The notes: generated from the letters alone by a model not told the origin. Numbered from the stretch's first letter, positions 27,905-36,270 are shown. The stretch is DNA of 64,000 nucleotides from Aequorivita vladivostokensis (GCF_000952855.1 NZ_JSVU01000001.1:531991-595990); one strand, 5' to 3'. A program made the numbers and translations.

Positions 27905-29929
27905 CTATTCTATTGGGAAAGCTCCTTGTTTCGCTGTATGGTGGAACGGGAGCTTTTTTAGTTTGCAGGTTTTTTCCCAACGGTTTACATAAGAATAATA
28001 GTTGCTGCCATCGGCAATAATTTGTTTGGGACGCAAACTGTCTATAAGACGGTCGAGGTTTACTTTTGTACTGTTGGTGAGCAACAGGGTATTTATATTT
28101 TTATGCTTCGGAAAAATTCCCAGGCTGTCCAAAATCAGGATATTCTTGTTGTTGTATCGAAATAGCCTCGGAAGCCTTTCTTCAGAATAAAATTTAGTAT
28201 TCATCGCCACCTTAAAGGATTTAATGGGATGTGCTTCAGAAGAATTTATGGTTGAATCACTTTTAAGAACTATAAATTGGCTACTATTTTGGTAACCAAC
28301 CAACGTCTGTCTGCTTTTCTGAAATATGATTAATTGATTTGTTGCGGTACGAAATTCATCATAAATATAAATTGATATGAGTACTGAAATAGCCAAAAGC
28401 GAACCCACCAACCTTCGGTAATTCATTTTTTTCAGAAATAAGATCAGGGCAACTATAAACAGATAGACTCCCAAGACTTTTAAGGTTGAAAAGTGAATGT
28501 CCCTGAACAAAAATTCATCCTGGACCGCAACCCAATGGATAAATGCGTTAAGGCTTTCAATTAGAAAATTGTAGCTTTCGGCGAGCCAGTTAGGCAAACT
28601 ATTTAAGCTCGCTAAAAAAACAATCAGTATTCCGCCGCACATTAAGATTGTTAAAAAGGGTAGCACCACAATGTTGGTCAACAGAAACAATCCGGGAAAT
28701 TGATGAAAATAATAGAGACTTAAAGGTAAAACGCCAATCTGTGCGCAAATGGTAACCGATACTATTGCCCAAATTTTACGTACAATCCAGTATTTTGAAT
28801 ACCCGATTTTATAAAAAAGCGGTTGTAGCCAAACGATGAAGAATACGGCTAAATAGCTAAGCTGAAAACCAACCTGAAACAACCAGAACGGATTGATTAT
28901 CAATAGTGTGAAAAACGAAAGGAACAAGGTGTTTATGGAATTGCTCTCACGATTAAAGAGTTTGGCAACCGCAAAAAAGCTGAACATTGTCACCGCTCTT
29001 GTAACCGAAGGAGAAAGTCCTGAAAGCAACGCAAACCCCCAAAGTAGAATTACGATTAAAATGACATGGAAAAAAACACCGTTTTTCCATCGCGTTAAAG
29101 GTTTTAAAACGAATGCGAGAATAATGTATAAAATCCCAACGTGCAGCCCGGAAACTGCCAAAATATGCACGGCTCCCGCAGCCGCGTATTCGTTGTAAAG
29201 ATTTTTGTCGATGTCTTTCTTTTCGCCTAAAACTAGGGCTTGTATAATGGCGCGCTCATCGGTTTTAAGTTTTGTTTTTTGAAGTTTTTCGATTATGTCG
29301 GCTCTTAAATTTTGGGCCATTCCCATAAAGGTTTTTGAACCTCTCGCAGTTTTCAGAATATTCTTTTCTGAAATCTGCAGCTGGTCGTAAATTCCCAAAG
29401 ATTTCATATACGCGGAATAATCAAACTGGTGCGGGTTTAGGGGTTTTGCGATCTCGGAAATTGGTGCATAAACCAACAATATTTCATCTGCTGATAATTG
29501 CTTTCCCAATGCATCCTTCGAAATATTCAACAGTATTTTTCCGTCGGTCGATGCACCATTTACGGCGTTCACCTCTGCAAAATATTTTAAATTAAAGCTG
29601 TCCGGTTTTAGGGATCGTGTAATTTTCAGTTGAAACAATTCAGGGGTGTCCTCCGCAACTTGCTTAGAATAATGTTTCGGTTGAATCTGTGGCAGCCGTA
29701 TTTGATAAGTGAAATATCCAATGGCAAAAAAGCAGAAATAGGCGGCAATTCCGAAGTAAACATTTTGGATGAGTTGTTTTCTGGCCCATAACCAAAGACA
29801 AAAAACTCCCAAGAGAAGTATCAAAAGATAATCCAGCAAAAAATTGTCAATTGGGAAGAAGTGCGCCGCAAGAATACCCAGCACAAGCAAAAATGAAAAC
29901 TTTACTATTGTGAAGTTGATAAACTTCAT
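27905..29929 (-). CDS. comEC: ComEC/Rec2-family DNA uptake membrane protein
   Basis: A 674-residue inner-membrane protein of the competence channel family that admits single-stranded DNA. N-terminal hydrophobic segments and a DUF4131-like OB region (about 1-190), then the competence domain with AAAGAVHILAVSGLHVGILY and LSGLSPSVTRAVTMFSFF (about 245-310), GFQLSYLAVFFIVW and further helices to about 520. The C-terminal 150 residues sit where other ComEC proteins have a metallo-beta-lactamase domain, but the HxHxDH metal motif is not there: the matching place reads TLLLTNSTKVNLDRLID. It is therefore a degenerate version or lacks nuclease activity. Same strand as the NlpC/P60 and lpxB genes upstream. 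Confidence 0.92.
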   Translation of the reverse strand: MKFINFTIVKFSFLLVLGILAAHFFPIDNFLLDYLLILLLGVFCLWLWARKQLIQNVYFGIAAYFCFFAIGYFTYQIRLPQIQPKHYSKQVAEDTPELFQLKITRSLKPDSFNLKYFAEVNAVNGASTDGKILLNISKDALGKQLSADEILLVYAPISEIAKPLNPHQFDYSAYMKSLGIYDQLQISEKNILKTARGSKTFMGMAQNLRADIIEKLQKTKLKTDERAIIQALVLGEKKDIDKNLYNEYAAAGAVHILAVSGLHVGILYIILAFVLKPLTRWKNGVFFHVILIVILLWGFALLSGLSPSVTRAVTMFSFFAVAKLFNRESNSINTLFLSFFTLLIINPFWLFQVGFQLSYLAVFFIVWLQPLFYKIGYSKYWIVRKIWAIVSVTICAQIGVLPLSLYYFHQFPGLFLLTNIVVLPFLTILMCGGILIVFLASLNSLPNWLAESYNFLIESLNAFIHWVAVQDEFLFRDIHFSTLKVLGVYLFIVALILFLKKMNYRRLVGSLLAISVLISIYIYDEFRTATNQLIIFQKSRQTLVGYQNSSQFIVLKSDSTINSSEAHPIKSFKVAMNTKFYSEERLPRLFRYNNKNILILDSLGIFPKHKNINTLLLTNSTKVNLDRLIDSLRPKQIIADGSNYYSYVNRWEKTCKLKKLPFHHTAKQGAFPIE

Positions 29930-30031
29930 GCCCCAAGCCTTTAAGTATGGTACTTAAAATTTACTGGGGAGAATGAACTAAAGTAAAAAATCTATCTTAG
30001 AAAACCAAGCTTCAGAAATTGGAATTATTAC

Positions 30032-30637
30032 TTAAATAACCCTTCGGACTTCCACAAAGGCTTTTTTCCAATAATCTTCATCGAGTGATGAAATGATAAC
30101 CCCGGCACGGGTAGTGGAGTGGATAAATTTTACTTCACCACGTTTGGCCTCTACCACCAAACCTACGTGATTTATGGTGTTTCTACGGCTGGTTTTGAAA
30201 AATACCAAATCACCTTCCTCTATATCGTTAAAGGAAATAAGGATGCCTTTTGTGGCCATATCGCGCGAGATACGGGGAAGTGCTATGTTTTCTTTTTGGA
30301 AGGCCGTACAGACCAAGCCTGAGCAATCCATTCCCGCATCCGTAGTACCTCCAAATTTGTAGCGCGTTCCCTCAAAGGTTTTGGCGTAGGCAATTATCTC
30401 TTTTTTTATCTGCTTTGGGCTATCTTCCTCTTTTTCAGACTCTGCAGTGTCTTCGGTGTTTTTTGCGGCAATTCGGTTGTTTTTATGGGGGCTTACCTTT
30501 CGGGTTGTTTTGGATGGGGTTTCATTTTTACCAATAATGGTTTCAGATACTTTTCCGGTATTTCGAGCGTACTTAGAACTTCCACAAGAAATAAGGAATA
30601 GGGTAAAAAAAGTGAGAAATAGCAGTTTTTTCATCAA
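30032..30637 (-). CDS. NlpC/P60 (C40) lipoprotein peptidase
   Basis: A 201-residue lipoprotein expected to cut peptidoglycan stem peptides. Type II signal peptide with lipobox LISC (Cys18), a polar linker (about 20-80) rich in Lys, Thr and Glu, then the NlpC/P60 domain: nucleophile Cys105 in DAGMDCSGLVCTAF, His in NHVGLVVEAKRG, and the third polar residue in FIHSTTRAG. Starts with two Met codons, so the exact start is uncertain by one codon. Forty-one bases after lpxB and about 100 before comEC on the same strand, probably one transcript. Confidence 0.93.
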   Translation of the reverse strand: MMKKLLFLTFFTLFLISCGSSKYARNTGKVSETIIGKNETPSKTTRKVSPHKNNRIAAKNTEDTAESEKEEDSPKQIKKEIIAYAKTFEGTRYKFGGTTDAGMDCSGLVCTAFQKENIALPRISRDMATKGILISFNDIEEGDLVFFKTSRRNTINHVGLVVEAKRGEVKFIHSTTRAGVIISSLDEDYWKKAFVEVRRVI

Positions 30638-30678
30638 GAGGGAATAGCGGATTAGTGCTTAAAAATATAAAATTTTAT

Positions 30679-31794
30679 TCACTTCTTGATTGCTGAATAG
30701 ATTAGTTTGGCCGTGTTTTCGCTTGCGCCCCGCCCACCGAGTGCCTTTTCCAATTCATAATAGTCCAAAAACATAGCGGCCCGGGTGTAGGGATCTAAAA
30801 TGTTTGTCAGTTCTTTTTTTAACCTTTCTGTGTTGAAATCGGCCTGTATCAGTTCGGTAACAACGGTTTTGTCGAGAATTAAATTTACCAGTGATATATA
30901 ATCCAGTTTGATCACTCTTTTTGCAATTTCATAACTTATTCGGTTGCCTTTATAGCAGACCACTTGTGGCACTTTGAAGAGTGCGGTTTCCAGTGTAGCC
31001 GTACCCGAGGTAACAAGTGCCGCTTCAGAAATGCTTAAGAGATCATAGGTTTTATTGGTTACAAAGTGTACATTTTTAGTGCTGAGGAAACTTTCATAAA
31101 ATGATTTTTCCTGACTTGGCGCGCCGGCAATTACAAATTGATATTCCTTAAAATCCCCAGCCACCGAAATCATAATTTCTAGCATCTTCGTTATTTCCTG
31201 CTTACGGCTCCCTGGAAGCAGTGCGACGATGGGGCGATCATCCAATCCATTTTCTTTTTTGAAATTTTCTGGGTGAACCTGTTTTCTATCGTAAATGGCA
31301 TCTATCAAAGGATGGCCTACAAAATGTACCGGAAAATTGTGTTTCTTTTCATAAAATTCCTTTTCGAAGGGCAGTATTACGTACATCTGGTCCACATCGC
31401 GCTTAATATCCTTTATTCGGCCTTCCTTCCATGCCCAGATTTGGGGCGAAATATAATAATGGGTTTTATAACCCATTTTGCGCGCCCATTTCATAATTCT
31501 AAAATTAAAACCGGGATAATCTATAAAAATTAGTACGTCTGGTTTATAGCTTTCAATATCTTTTTTGCAAAAGTTGATGTTTTTAAAAATAGTGCGCAGG
31601 TTCATTATTACCTCCGCAAAGCCCATAAACGCGAGTTCGCGGTAATGTTTTACTCCGGTGCCACCTACCTCGCGCATCAAATCGCCGCCCCAAAAACGGA
31701 AATCCGCTTCGGCATCTTCCTTTTTTAAGGCTTTCATTAAATTGGCTCCGTGCAAATCGCCGGATGCTTCGCCTGCAATGAGGTAGTATTTCAT
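30679..31794 (-). CDS. lpxB: Lipid-A-disaccharide synthase
   Basis: A 371-residue GT19 glycosyltransferase that joins UDP-diacylglucosamine and lipid X in lipid A synthesis, peripheral to the inner membrane. MKYYLIAGEASGDLHGANLM is the typical start; FIDYPGFNFRIMKWARKMGY, YYISPQIWAWKEGRIKDIKR, PVHFVGHPLIDAI, VALLPGSRKQEI and TSGTATLETALFKVPQVVCY are family motifs. Full length. The NlpC/P60 and comEC genes follow it. Confidence 0.97.
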   Translation of the reverse strand: MKYYLIAGEASGDLHGANLMKALKKEDAEADFRFWGGDLMREVGGTGVKHYRELAFMGFAEVIMNLRTIFKNINFCKKDIESYKPDVLIFIDYPGFNFRIMKWARKMGYKTHYYISPQIWAWKEGRIKDIKRDVDQMYVILPFEKEFYEKKHNFPVHFVGHPLIDAIYDRKQVHPENFKKENGLDDRPIVALLPGSRKQEITKMLEIMISVAGDFKEYQFVIAGAPSQEKSFYESFLSTKNVHFVTNKTYDLLSISEAALVTSGTATLETALFKVPQVVCYKGNRISYEIAKRVIKLDYISLVNLILDKTVVTELIQADFNTERLKKELTNILDPYTRAAMFLDYYELEKALGGRGASENTAKLIYSAIKK

Positions 31795-31800
31795 TCCATG

Positions 31801-31832
31801 GGTTTCAGGTTTCAGGTTTCAGGTTTCAGGTT
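31801..31832. repeat. Tandem GGTTTCA heptamer repeat
   Basis: Four perfect GGTTTCA heptamers in a row (31801-31828) plus GGTT, between lpxB and ddl, in the 82-base gap just upstream of the lpxB start. Simple iterated words of this kind recur in intergenic spaces of this window. Possibly slipped-strand variable; no function seen. Confidence 0.8.
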
Positions 31833-31876
31833 GAAAGAAAATGGACTTTTAACCTACAACTTGTAACCCTTAACAA

Positions 31877-32851
31877 TTATAGTACATTTTGAATTAAAAT
31901 ATCAAAAAATTTCGACAGGGTCATTCCCGCCTCGCGGGCTTGTTTGGGAATGATGCTTTCCGTTGAAAGGCCGGGATTGGTGTTTATTTCCAAGAAATAG
32001 GGTTTTCCTTTTTCTATAATGAATTCACTGCGGGTGATGCCTTTCATGTTCAATAATTTATAAATACGGACGGCCTCTTTTTTTACCATTTCGGTTTCCT
32101 CTTCCGAAATTCTTGCAGGGGTTATTTCTTGTGATTTTCCCAAATATTTTGCTTCGTAGTCAAAGAATTCGTTTTCTGAAACAATTTCGGTTACAGGAAG
32201 CGCGATTATCTCTTCACCATTATTGTAAACGCCAACTGAAACCTCCACGCCCACCAGCGCAGTTTCAATAATTATCTCAGAATCCTCCGTAAAAGCTTTT
32301 TCAATAGCAGGCATTATTGCCTCCATCTTACTTACCTTGCTGATCCCAAAACTGGAGCCGGAGCGGTTTGGTTTAACAAAGCAGGGCAAACCTGTTTTCA
32401 TTACTATTTCTTCTACGTTAATTTCGGAGCCTTGGTTCACATAATAGGAATTGGCGGCACGCACCCCAAAATTTTTCAATACCGAAAGACAATCGCGTTT
32501 GTTGAAACTGAGCGCAGCCGAATAATAATCGGTACTGGTGTGCGGAATACCGAGCAGCTCCCAATAAGCTTGCAGGTAACCGTCCTCGCCGGGCGTACCG
32601 TGAATGGTGTTGAAAATAGCATCGGGGCGGATGGTTTCGGTGCCATTGTCAAAACTGAAATCTGCTTTATTTACAGGATGTTTTGTACCGTTTTCAGCAA
32701 CAAAATACCAGCCTTCCTCCAAAATATGGATGGGATAAACTTCATATTTGTTTTTATCAAGAGCGTTGCAAACCACCCCGCCACTGTTTATCGAGATTTC
32801 AAACTCGCTGGAATAACCGCCCATAGCCACGGCAATATGTTTTTTTCCCAT
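31877..32851 (-). CDS. ddl: D-alanine--D-alanine ligase
   Basis: A 324-residue ATP-grasp enzyme making the D-Ala-D-Ala dipeptide for peptidoglycan. MGKKHIAVAMGGYSSEFEIS includes the substrate-binding loop; HGTPGEDGYLQAYWELLGIP, the phosphate loop KPNRSGSSFGISKV, and the metal-binding end GITRSEFIIEKGKPYFLEIN with TNPGLSTES are all present. Standard length. It is divergent from the PASTA-rluD pair, and 82 bases upstream of lpxB on the same strand; the two may be co-transcribed. Confidence 0.96.
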   Translation of the reverse strand: MGKKHIAVAMGGYSSEFEISINSGGVVCNALDKNKYEVYPIHILEEGWYFVAENGTKHPVNKADFSFDNGTETIRPDAIFNTIHGTPGEDGYLQAYWELLGIPHTSTDYYSAALSFNKRDCLSVLKNFGVRAANSYYVNQGSEINVEEIVMKTGLPCFVKPNRSGSSFGISKVSKMEAIMPAIEKAFTEDSEIIIETALVGVEVSVGVYNNGEEIIALPVTEIVSENEFFDYEAKYLGKSQEITPARISEEETEMVKKEAVRIYKLLNMKGITRSEFIIEKGKPYFLEINTNPGLSTESIIPKQAREAGMTLSKFFDILIQNVL

Positions 32852-32876
32852 AACAATTCATTAAAAGCTGCGTTTA

Positions 32877-32884
32877 CAAAAGTA
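32877..32884 (-). promoter_or_regulatory. Candidate -7 element for ddl
   Basis: Read on the minus strand, TACTTTTG is an exact TAnnTTTG match, 25 bases before the ddl ATG. No TTTG is visible 17-23 bases further upstream, so the call is tentative. Confidence 0.35.
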
Positions 32885-32961
32885 TTAAAAAGTTGGAGTT
32901 GTGCGTTATCAGTTATCAGTTATCTGTTGACAAGGGATTTCAATTTCAGTTTCGATTTAGA

Positions 32962-32991
32962 TTTTGATTTCATCAAAAGATACTACCTTTG
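32962..32991 (+). promoter_or_regulatory. Promoter of the PASTA-rluD operon
   Basis: TTTTG at 32962-32966 and TACCTTTG at 32984-32991 are separated by 17 bases, an excellent match to the Bacteroidota -33/-7 promoter. The ATG lies 32 bases downstream. Confidence 0.6.
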
Positions 32992-33023
32992 GAACTTTAT
33001 ATTTTGCATTAACATAGAAACGT

Positions 33024-33656
33024 ATGACTTTTTTCCAGTTCGTGTTTTCCAAGGCATTTTTAAAGCAGTTGCTTCTGGCTATCGTTGCCCTGCTAGTTTT
33101 GGCATTTTTAATATTATGGTGGTTGCGTTTTAGCACAAATCACAACGAAAGGATAGAAGTGCCCAATCTAGCCAAAATGTCTTTGGACAAGGTGGAGGAA
33201 ACTTTGGACGAAATGGATCTTCGGTATGAAATATTGGATTCGGCAAATTACAATCCAGACTTTCCGAAATATTCAGTAATAGAGCAGATTCCCAAACCGG
33301 GGAAATTTGTCAAGGAGGATCGAAAATTATACTTGACGTTAAATCCTTCGGGTTTCAGAAAAATTGAGGTACCGGATGTATTGGGTCGAACACGCCGCCA
33401 GGCCGAGCCTACGCTTTTGGCCATGGGCTTTAAGATTGGCAAAATAAGCTATCGCCCACATATTAGTGATAATGTACTGGAATTGCGCTATAAGGGCGAA
33501 AAACTGGACCCGGGCACCCCGCTTCAAAAAACTTCTGTGATCGATTTGATCGTTGGCGACCAGTCATTAAACAGAATCCAGTCTGAAGACGATGCTTCCG
33601 AAGAAAACCCAGAGGCGCCAACAAATAATGATGAGGAAAACAATGACGAATTTTAA
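33024..33656 (+). CDS. PASTA-domain membrane protein
   Basis: A 210-residue protein with one N-terminal transmembrane helix (about 17-37, LLLAIVALLVLAFLILWWL) and an extracytoplasmic part with two to three PASTA repeats: IEVPNLAKMSLDKVEETLDE with IEQIPKPGKFVKE, then IEVPDVLGRTRRQAEPTLLA, and a third half with LDPGTPLQKTSVIDLIVG. The C-terminus is acidic and repetitive (EENPEAPTNNDEENNDEF). PASTA domains bind peptidoglycan-like ligands; no kinase or transpeptidase domain is attached. The rluD start lies 14 bases inside its 3' end, so the two are coupled. Divergent from ddl, which fits a wall-related role. Confidence 0.9.
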   Translation: MTFFQFVFSKAFLKQLLLAIVALLVLAFLILWWLRFSTNHNERIEVPNLAKMSLDKVEETLDEMDLRYEILDSANYNPDFPKYSVIEQIPKPGKFVKEDRKLYLTLNPSGFRKIEVPDVLGRTRRQAEPTLLAMGFKIGKISYRPHISDNVLELRYKGEKLDPGTPLQKTSVIDLIVGDQSLNRIQSEDDASEENPEAPTNNDEENNDEF

Positions 33657-34689
33657 AGAAGAAGAGTTTGATGATGCGGGCGGAAGTGATGATCTTTATG
33701 AACATTACCGCTTTAAGGCAGACAAAGGGCAGGGCGCACTTAGGGTAGATAAATACCTTATGAACCTTATTGAAAAGGCTACACGAAACAAAATACAAAA
33801 AGCTGCTGTTGCTGGAAACATTCACGTGAATGGGCAACCTGTAAAAAGTAATTATAAGGTTAAGGGCAATGATGTGGTTACCGTTCTTTTTGAGCATCCG
33901 CCTTATGAGTTTCTTTTGGTGCCCGAAAATATTCCGATAGATATTGTATATGAAGACGATGCCGTTCTTGTGGTTAACAAGGAAGCTGGCATGGTAGTGC
34001 ATCCAGGACACGGGAATTATAGCGGCACGCTTATAAACGCACTAACCTATCACTTTGAAAATCTTCCAAATAATTCTAGCAATAGACCTGGTTTAGTCCA
34101 TAGAATCGATAAGGATACAAGCGGATTGTTGGTGATTGCAAAAACTGAAGAGGCTATGACACATCTCGCCAAGCAGTTTTTTGACAAGAGTACGGAGCGC
34201 GAATACGTAGCACTAGTTTGGGGAAATGTGGAGGAGGATGAAGGAACCATCGAGGGCAATATTGGAAGACACCCTAAAAACCGATTGCAAAACACCGTTT
34301 ACGAAAACGACGAAGAAGAAAAAGGAAAGCCAGCAATTACCCATTACAAGGTTTTGGAGCGTTTGGGCTACGTAACCTTGGTTTCCTGCCGTTTGGAAAC
34401 AGGCCGTACGCATCAAATCCGCGTACATATGAAATATATTGGGCACACCCTCTTTAACGATGAACGCTATGGGGGCGAGAAGATATTAAAAGGAACTACC
34501 TTTTCAAAATACAAACAGTTTGTAGATAACTGTTTTAAAATTTTGCCGCGTCAAGCTTTGCACGCTCGTACCCTCGGATTTATGCATCCAGTGACTGGTG
34601 AATTTATGCGCTTTGAAAGCCCAATTCCCGCAGATATGGAGGCTTGTATTGAAAAATGGCGGAATTATTCGCAGCATGTGATAGAGTAA
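33643..34689 (+). CDS. rluD: RluD-family 23S rRNA pseudouridine synthase
   Basis: A 348-residue pseudouridine synthase (RluA/RluD group). S4 RNA-binding domain about residues 34-82 (RVDKYLMNLIEKATRNKIQK, then GNIHVNGQPVKSNYKVKGND), then the catalytic domain with Asp156 in GLVHRIDKDTSGLLVIAKT and the ETGRTHQIRVHMKYIGHTL motif. The frame is open to 33592 but the natural start is the ATG at 33643 (MTNFKEEEFDDAGG), overlapping the PASTA gene by 14 bases. Just after its stop the palindrome array begins. Confidence 0.95.
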   Translation: MTNFKEEEFDDAGGSDDLYEHYRFKADKGQGALRVDKYLMNLIEKATRNKIQKAAVAGNIHVNGQPVKSNYKVKGNDVVTVLFEHPPYEFLLVPENIPIDIVYEDDAVLVVNKEAGMVVHPGHGNYSGTLINALTYHFENLPNNSSNRPGLVHRIDKDTSGLLVIAKTEEAMTHLAKQFFDKSTEREYVALVWGNVEEDEGTIEGNIGRHPKNRLQNTVYENDEEEKGKPAITHYKVLERLGYVTLVSCRLETGRTHQIRVHMKYIGHTLFNDERYGGEKILKGTTFSKYKQFVDNCFKILPRQALHARTLGFMHPVTGEFMRFESPIPADMEACIEKWRNYSQHVIE

Positions 34690-34868
34690 TATTGAAGATA
34701 ACTCCTTTGGCTTCGGCTACGCTCAGCCACCGAGACTTTCGAAAATTGGTCATTGATCGAAGTCGAAATGATTTTTTCAAATCCATTTTCGTTGGTTGTC
34801 ACTGGCTTCGGCTGCGCTCAGCCACCGAGACTTCCGAAAATGGTCATTTAGCGAAGTCGAAATGACAG

Positions 34869-35180
34869 TTATTCCCTGAGCCTATTTTTATAGTGAGATT
34901 CATTTTTACATTCTGAAAGTTTTGGCAAGAGATTAGTTTCACCTGTGATGAGCGCTTCCTTTTTCTTCCTGCTCCATCCTTGGATTTGTTTTTCGCGGTA
35001 AAACGCTTGATCAATCTGTGCAAACTCTTCATAATAGACCAATTCAATTGGAAGGTGTTTTCTTGTGAAATTGGCCCCCTTGCCATTTTGATGGTCTGAA
35101 AGACGCTTTTCTAAATTATTCGTGCTTCCAGTGTAATATAAATTATTTGAACATTTTAATATGTAAACATAACCTTTCAT
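34869..35180 (-). CDS. Small GIY-YIG nuclease, copy 1
   Basis: A 103-residue single-domain GIY-YIG endonuclease-like protein (UvrC N-terminal-like, COG2827-type). The motif reads YVYILKCSNNLYYTGS, with Tyr6 and Tyr16 for the two motif tyrosines, Arg26 and His30 in LEKRLSDH, and the metal-binding Glu63 in YREKQIQGW, so it looks catalytically intact. The tail beyond residue 80 is polar (LLPKLSECKNESHYKNRLRE). Its stop codon is 2-3 bases from palindrome B2, and its start is 51 bases from palindrome A3. It differs from copy 2 by L27V and E81K. Likely DNA nicking or cleavage, possibly on the palindromes; that is inference. Confidence 0.88.
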   Translation of the reverse strand: MKGYVYILKCSNNLYYTGSTNNLEKRLSDHQNGKGANFTRKHLPIELVYYEEFAQIDQAFYREKQIQGWSRKKKEALITGETNLLPKLSECKNESHYKNRLRE

Positions 35181-35841
35181 TGGTGTTATTTTTTTAAATG
35201 TTGTTACGGCTTCTTTGGGTTCGTCTGCGTTGGCTTCGACTCCGCTCAGCCACCGCGAAAATGGTCATTGAGCGAAGTCGAAATGACTTTTTCAAATTCA
35301 TCAACGTTGGTTGTCATTGGCTTCGGCTCCGCTCAGCCACCGAGAAAATGGTCATTGAGCGAAGTCGAAATGATTTTTTTAAATCCATCTTTGTTGGTTG
35401 TCACTGGCTGCGCTCAGCCACCGAGATTTCCGAAAATGGTCATTGAGCGAAGTCGAAATGATTTTTTCAAATCCATTTTCGTTGGTTGTCACTGGCTTCG
35501 GCTCCGCTCAGCCACCGAGACTTTCGAAAATTGGTCATTGAGCGAAGTCGAAATGATTTTTTCAAATCCATTTTCGTTGGTTGTCACTGGCTTCGGCTGC
35601 GCTCAGCCGCCGAGACTTCCGAAAATGGTCATTGAGCGAAGTCGAAATGATTTTCTCAAATCCATCTTCGTTGGTTGTCACTGGCTTCGGCTCCGCTCAG
35701 CCACCGAGACTTCCGAAAATGGTCATTGAGCGAAGTCGAAATGATTTTCTCAAATCCATCTTCGTTGGTTGTCACTGGCTTCGGCTCCGCTCAGCCACCG
35801 AGACTTCCAAAAATGGTCATTGAGCGAAGTCGAAATGACAG

Positions 35842-36153
35842 TTATTCCCTGAGCCTATTTTTATAGTGAGATTCATTTTTACATTCTGAAAGTTTTGGCA
35901 AGAGATTAGTTTTACCCGTGATAAGCGCTTCCTTTTTCTTCCTGCTCCATCCTTGGATTTGTTTTTCGCGGTAAAACGCTTGATCAATCTGTGCAAACTC
36001 TTCATAATAGACCAATTCAATTGGAAGGTGTTTTCTTGTGAAATTGGCCCCCTTGCCATTTTGATGGTCTGAAACACGCTTTTCTAAATTATTCGTGCTT
36101 CCAGTGTAATATAAATTATTTGAACATTTTAAAATGTAAACATAACCTTTCAT
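35842..36153 (-). CDS. Small GIY-YIG nuclease, copy 2
   Basis: A 103-residue near-identical duplicate of the gene 973 bases upstream; the proteins differ at residues 27 (Val) and 81 (Lys) only, and over the shared module of about 427 bases I count roughly eight base differences. The same catalytic residues (Tyr6, Tyr16, Arg26, Glu63) are present. The shared module runs from palindrome B before the stop codon to the A-B pair after the start codon, so the duplicated unit includes the flanking palindromes. Orientation is the same as copy 1. No promoter element was recognised. Confidence 0.88.
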   Translation of the reverse strand: MKGYVYILKCSNNLYYTGSTNNLEKRVSDHQNGKGANFTRKHLPIELVYYEEFAQIDQAFYREKQIQGWSRKKKEALITGKTNLLPKLSECKNESHYKNRLRE

Positions 36154-36270
36154 TGGTGTTATTTTTTTAAATGTTGTTACGGCTTCCTTGGGTTCGTCTA
36201 CGTTGGCTTCGACTCCGCTCAGCCACCGCGAAATTGGTCATTGAGCGAAGTCGAAATGACATCCAAAATA

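Larger units (their letters stand above)
34709..36260. repeat. REP/BIME-like palindrome array with two embedded nuclease genes
   Basis: Ten A-B pairs fill the space between two convergent genes. A is GGCTTCGGCTCCGCTCAGCC or close variants, at 34709, 34804, 35232, 35319, 35406 (14 bases, internally deleted), 35494, 35589, 35683, 35777 and 36205. B is a TCATT/AATGA stem around GAGCGAAGTCGA, at about 34750, 34844, 35265, 35352, 35440, 35535, 35629, 35723, 35817 and 36238. The reverse complement of A (GGCT, then GAGCGGAGCCGA, then AGCC) shares the B core, so A and B are inverted copies with different stems. Between pairs lies a conserved CAAATCC...GTTGGTTGTCACTGG spacer; the period is 94-95 bases in the central copies and 87-88 in two shorter ones. 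Two GIY-YIG genes interrupt the array after pairs 2 and 9. Confidence 0.9.

Noticed and set aside
35198..35866. Several plus-strand ORFs of 60-150 codons through the palindrome array
   Set aside because: They arise from the repeat (94 is not a multiple of three, so the same sequence is read in different frames) and translate to the same peptide words repeated; no family or start signal supports them.
34844..36077. Overlapping minus-strand ORFs (80 and 86 codons) in a second frame of the GIY-YIG genes
   Set aside because: They are frame shadows of the nuclease genes, and their products match no family.
34709..36260. CRISPR array
   Set aside because: The repeating units are about 94 bases with both palindromes and spacers conserved; CRISPR spacers are unique and repeats are 23-47 bases. 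No cas genes are near.
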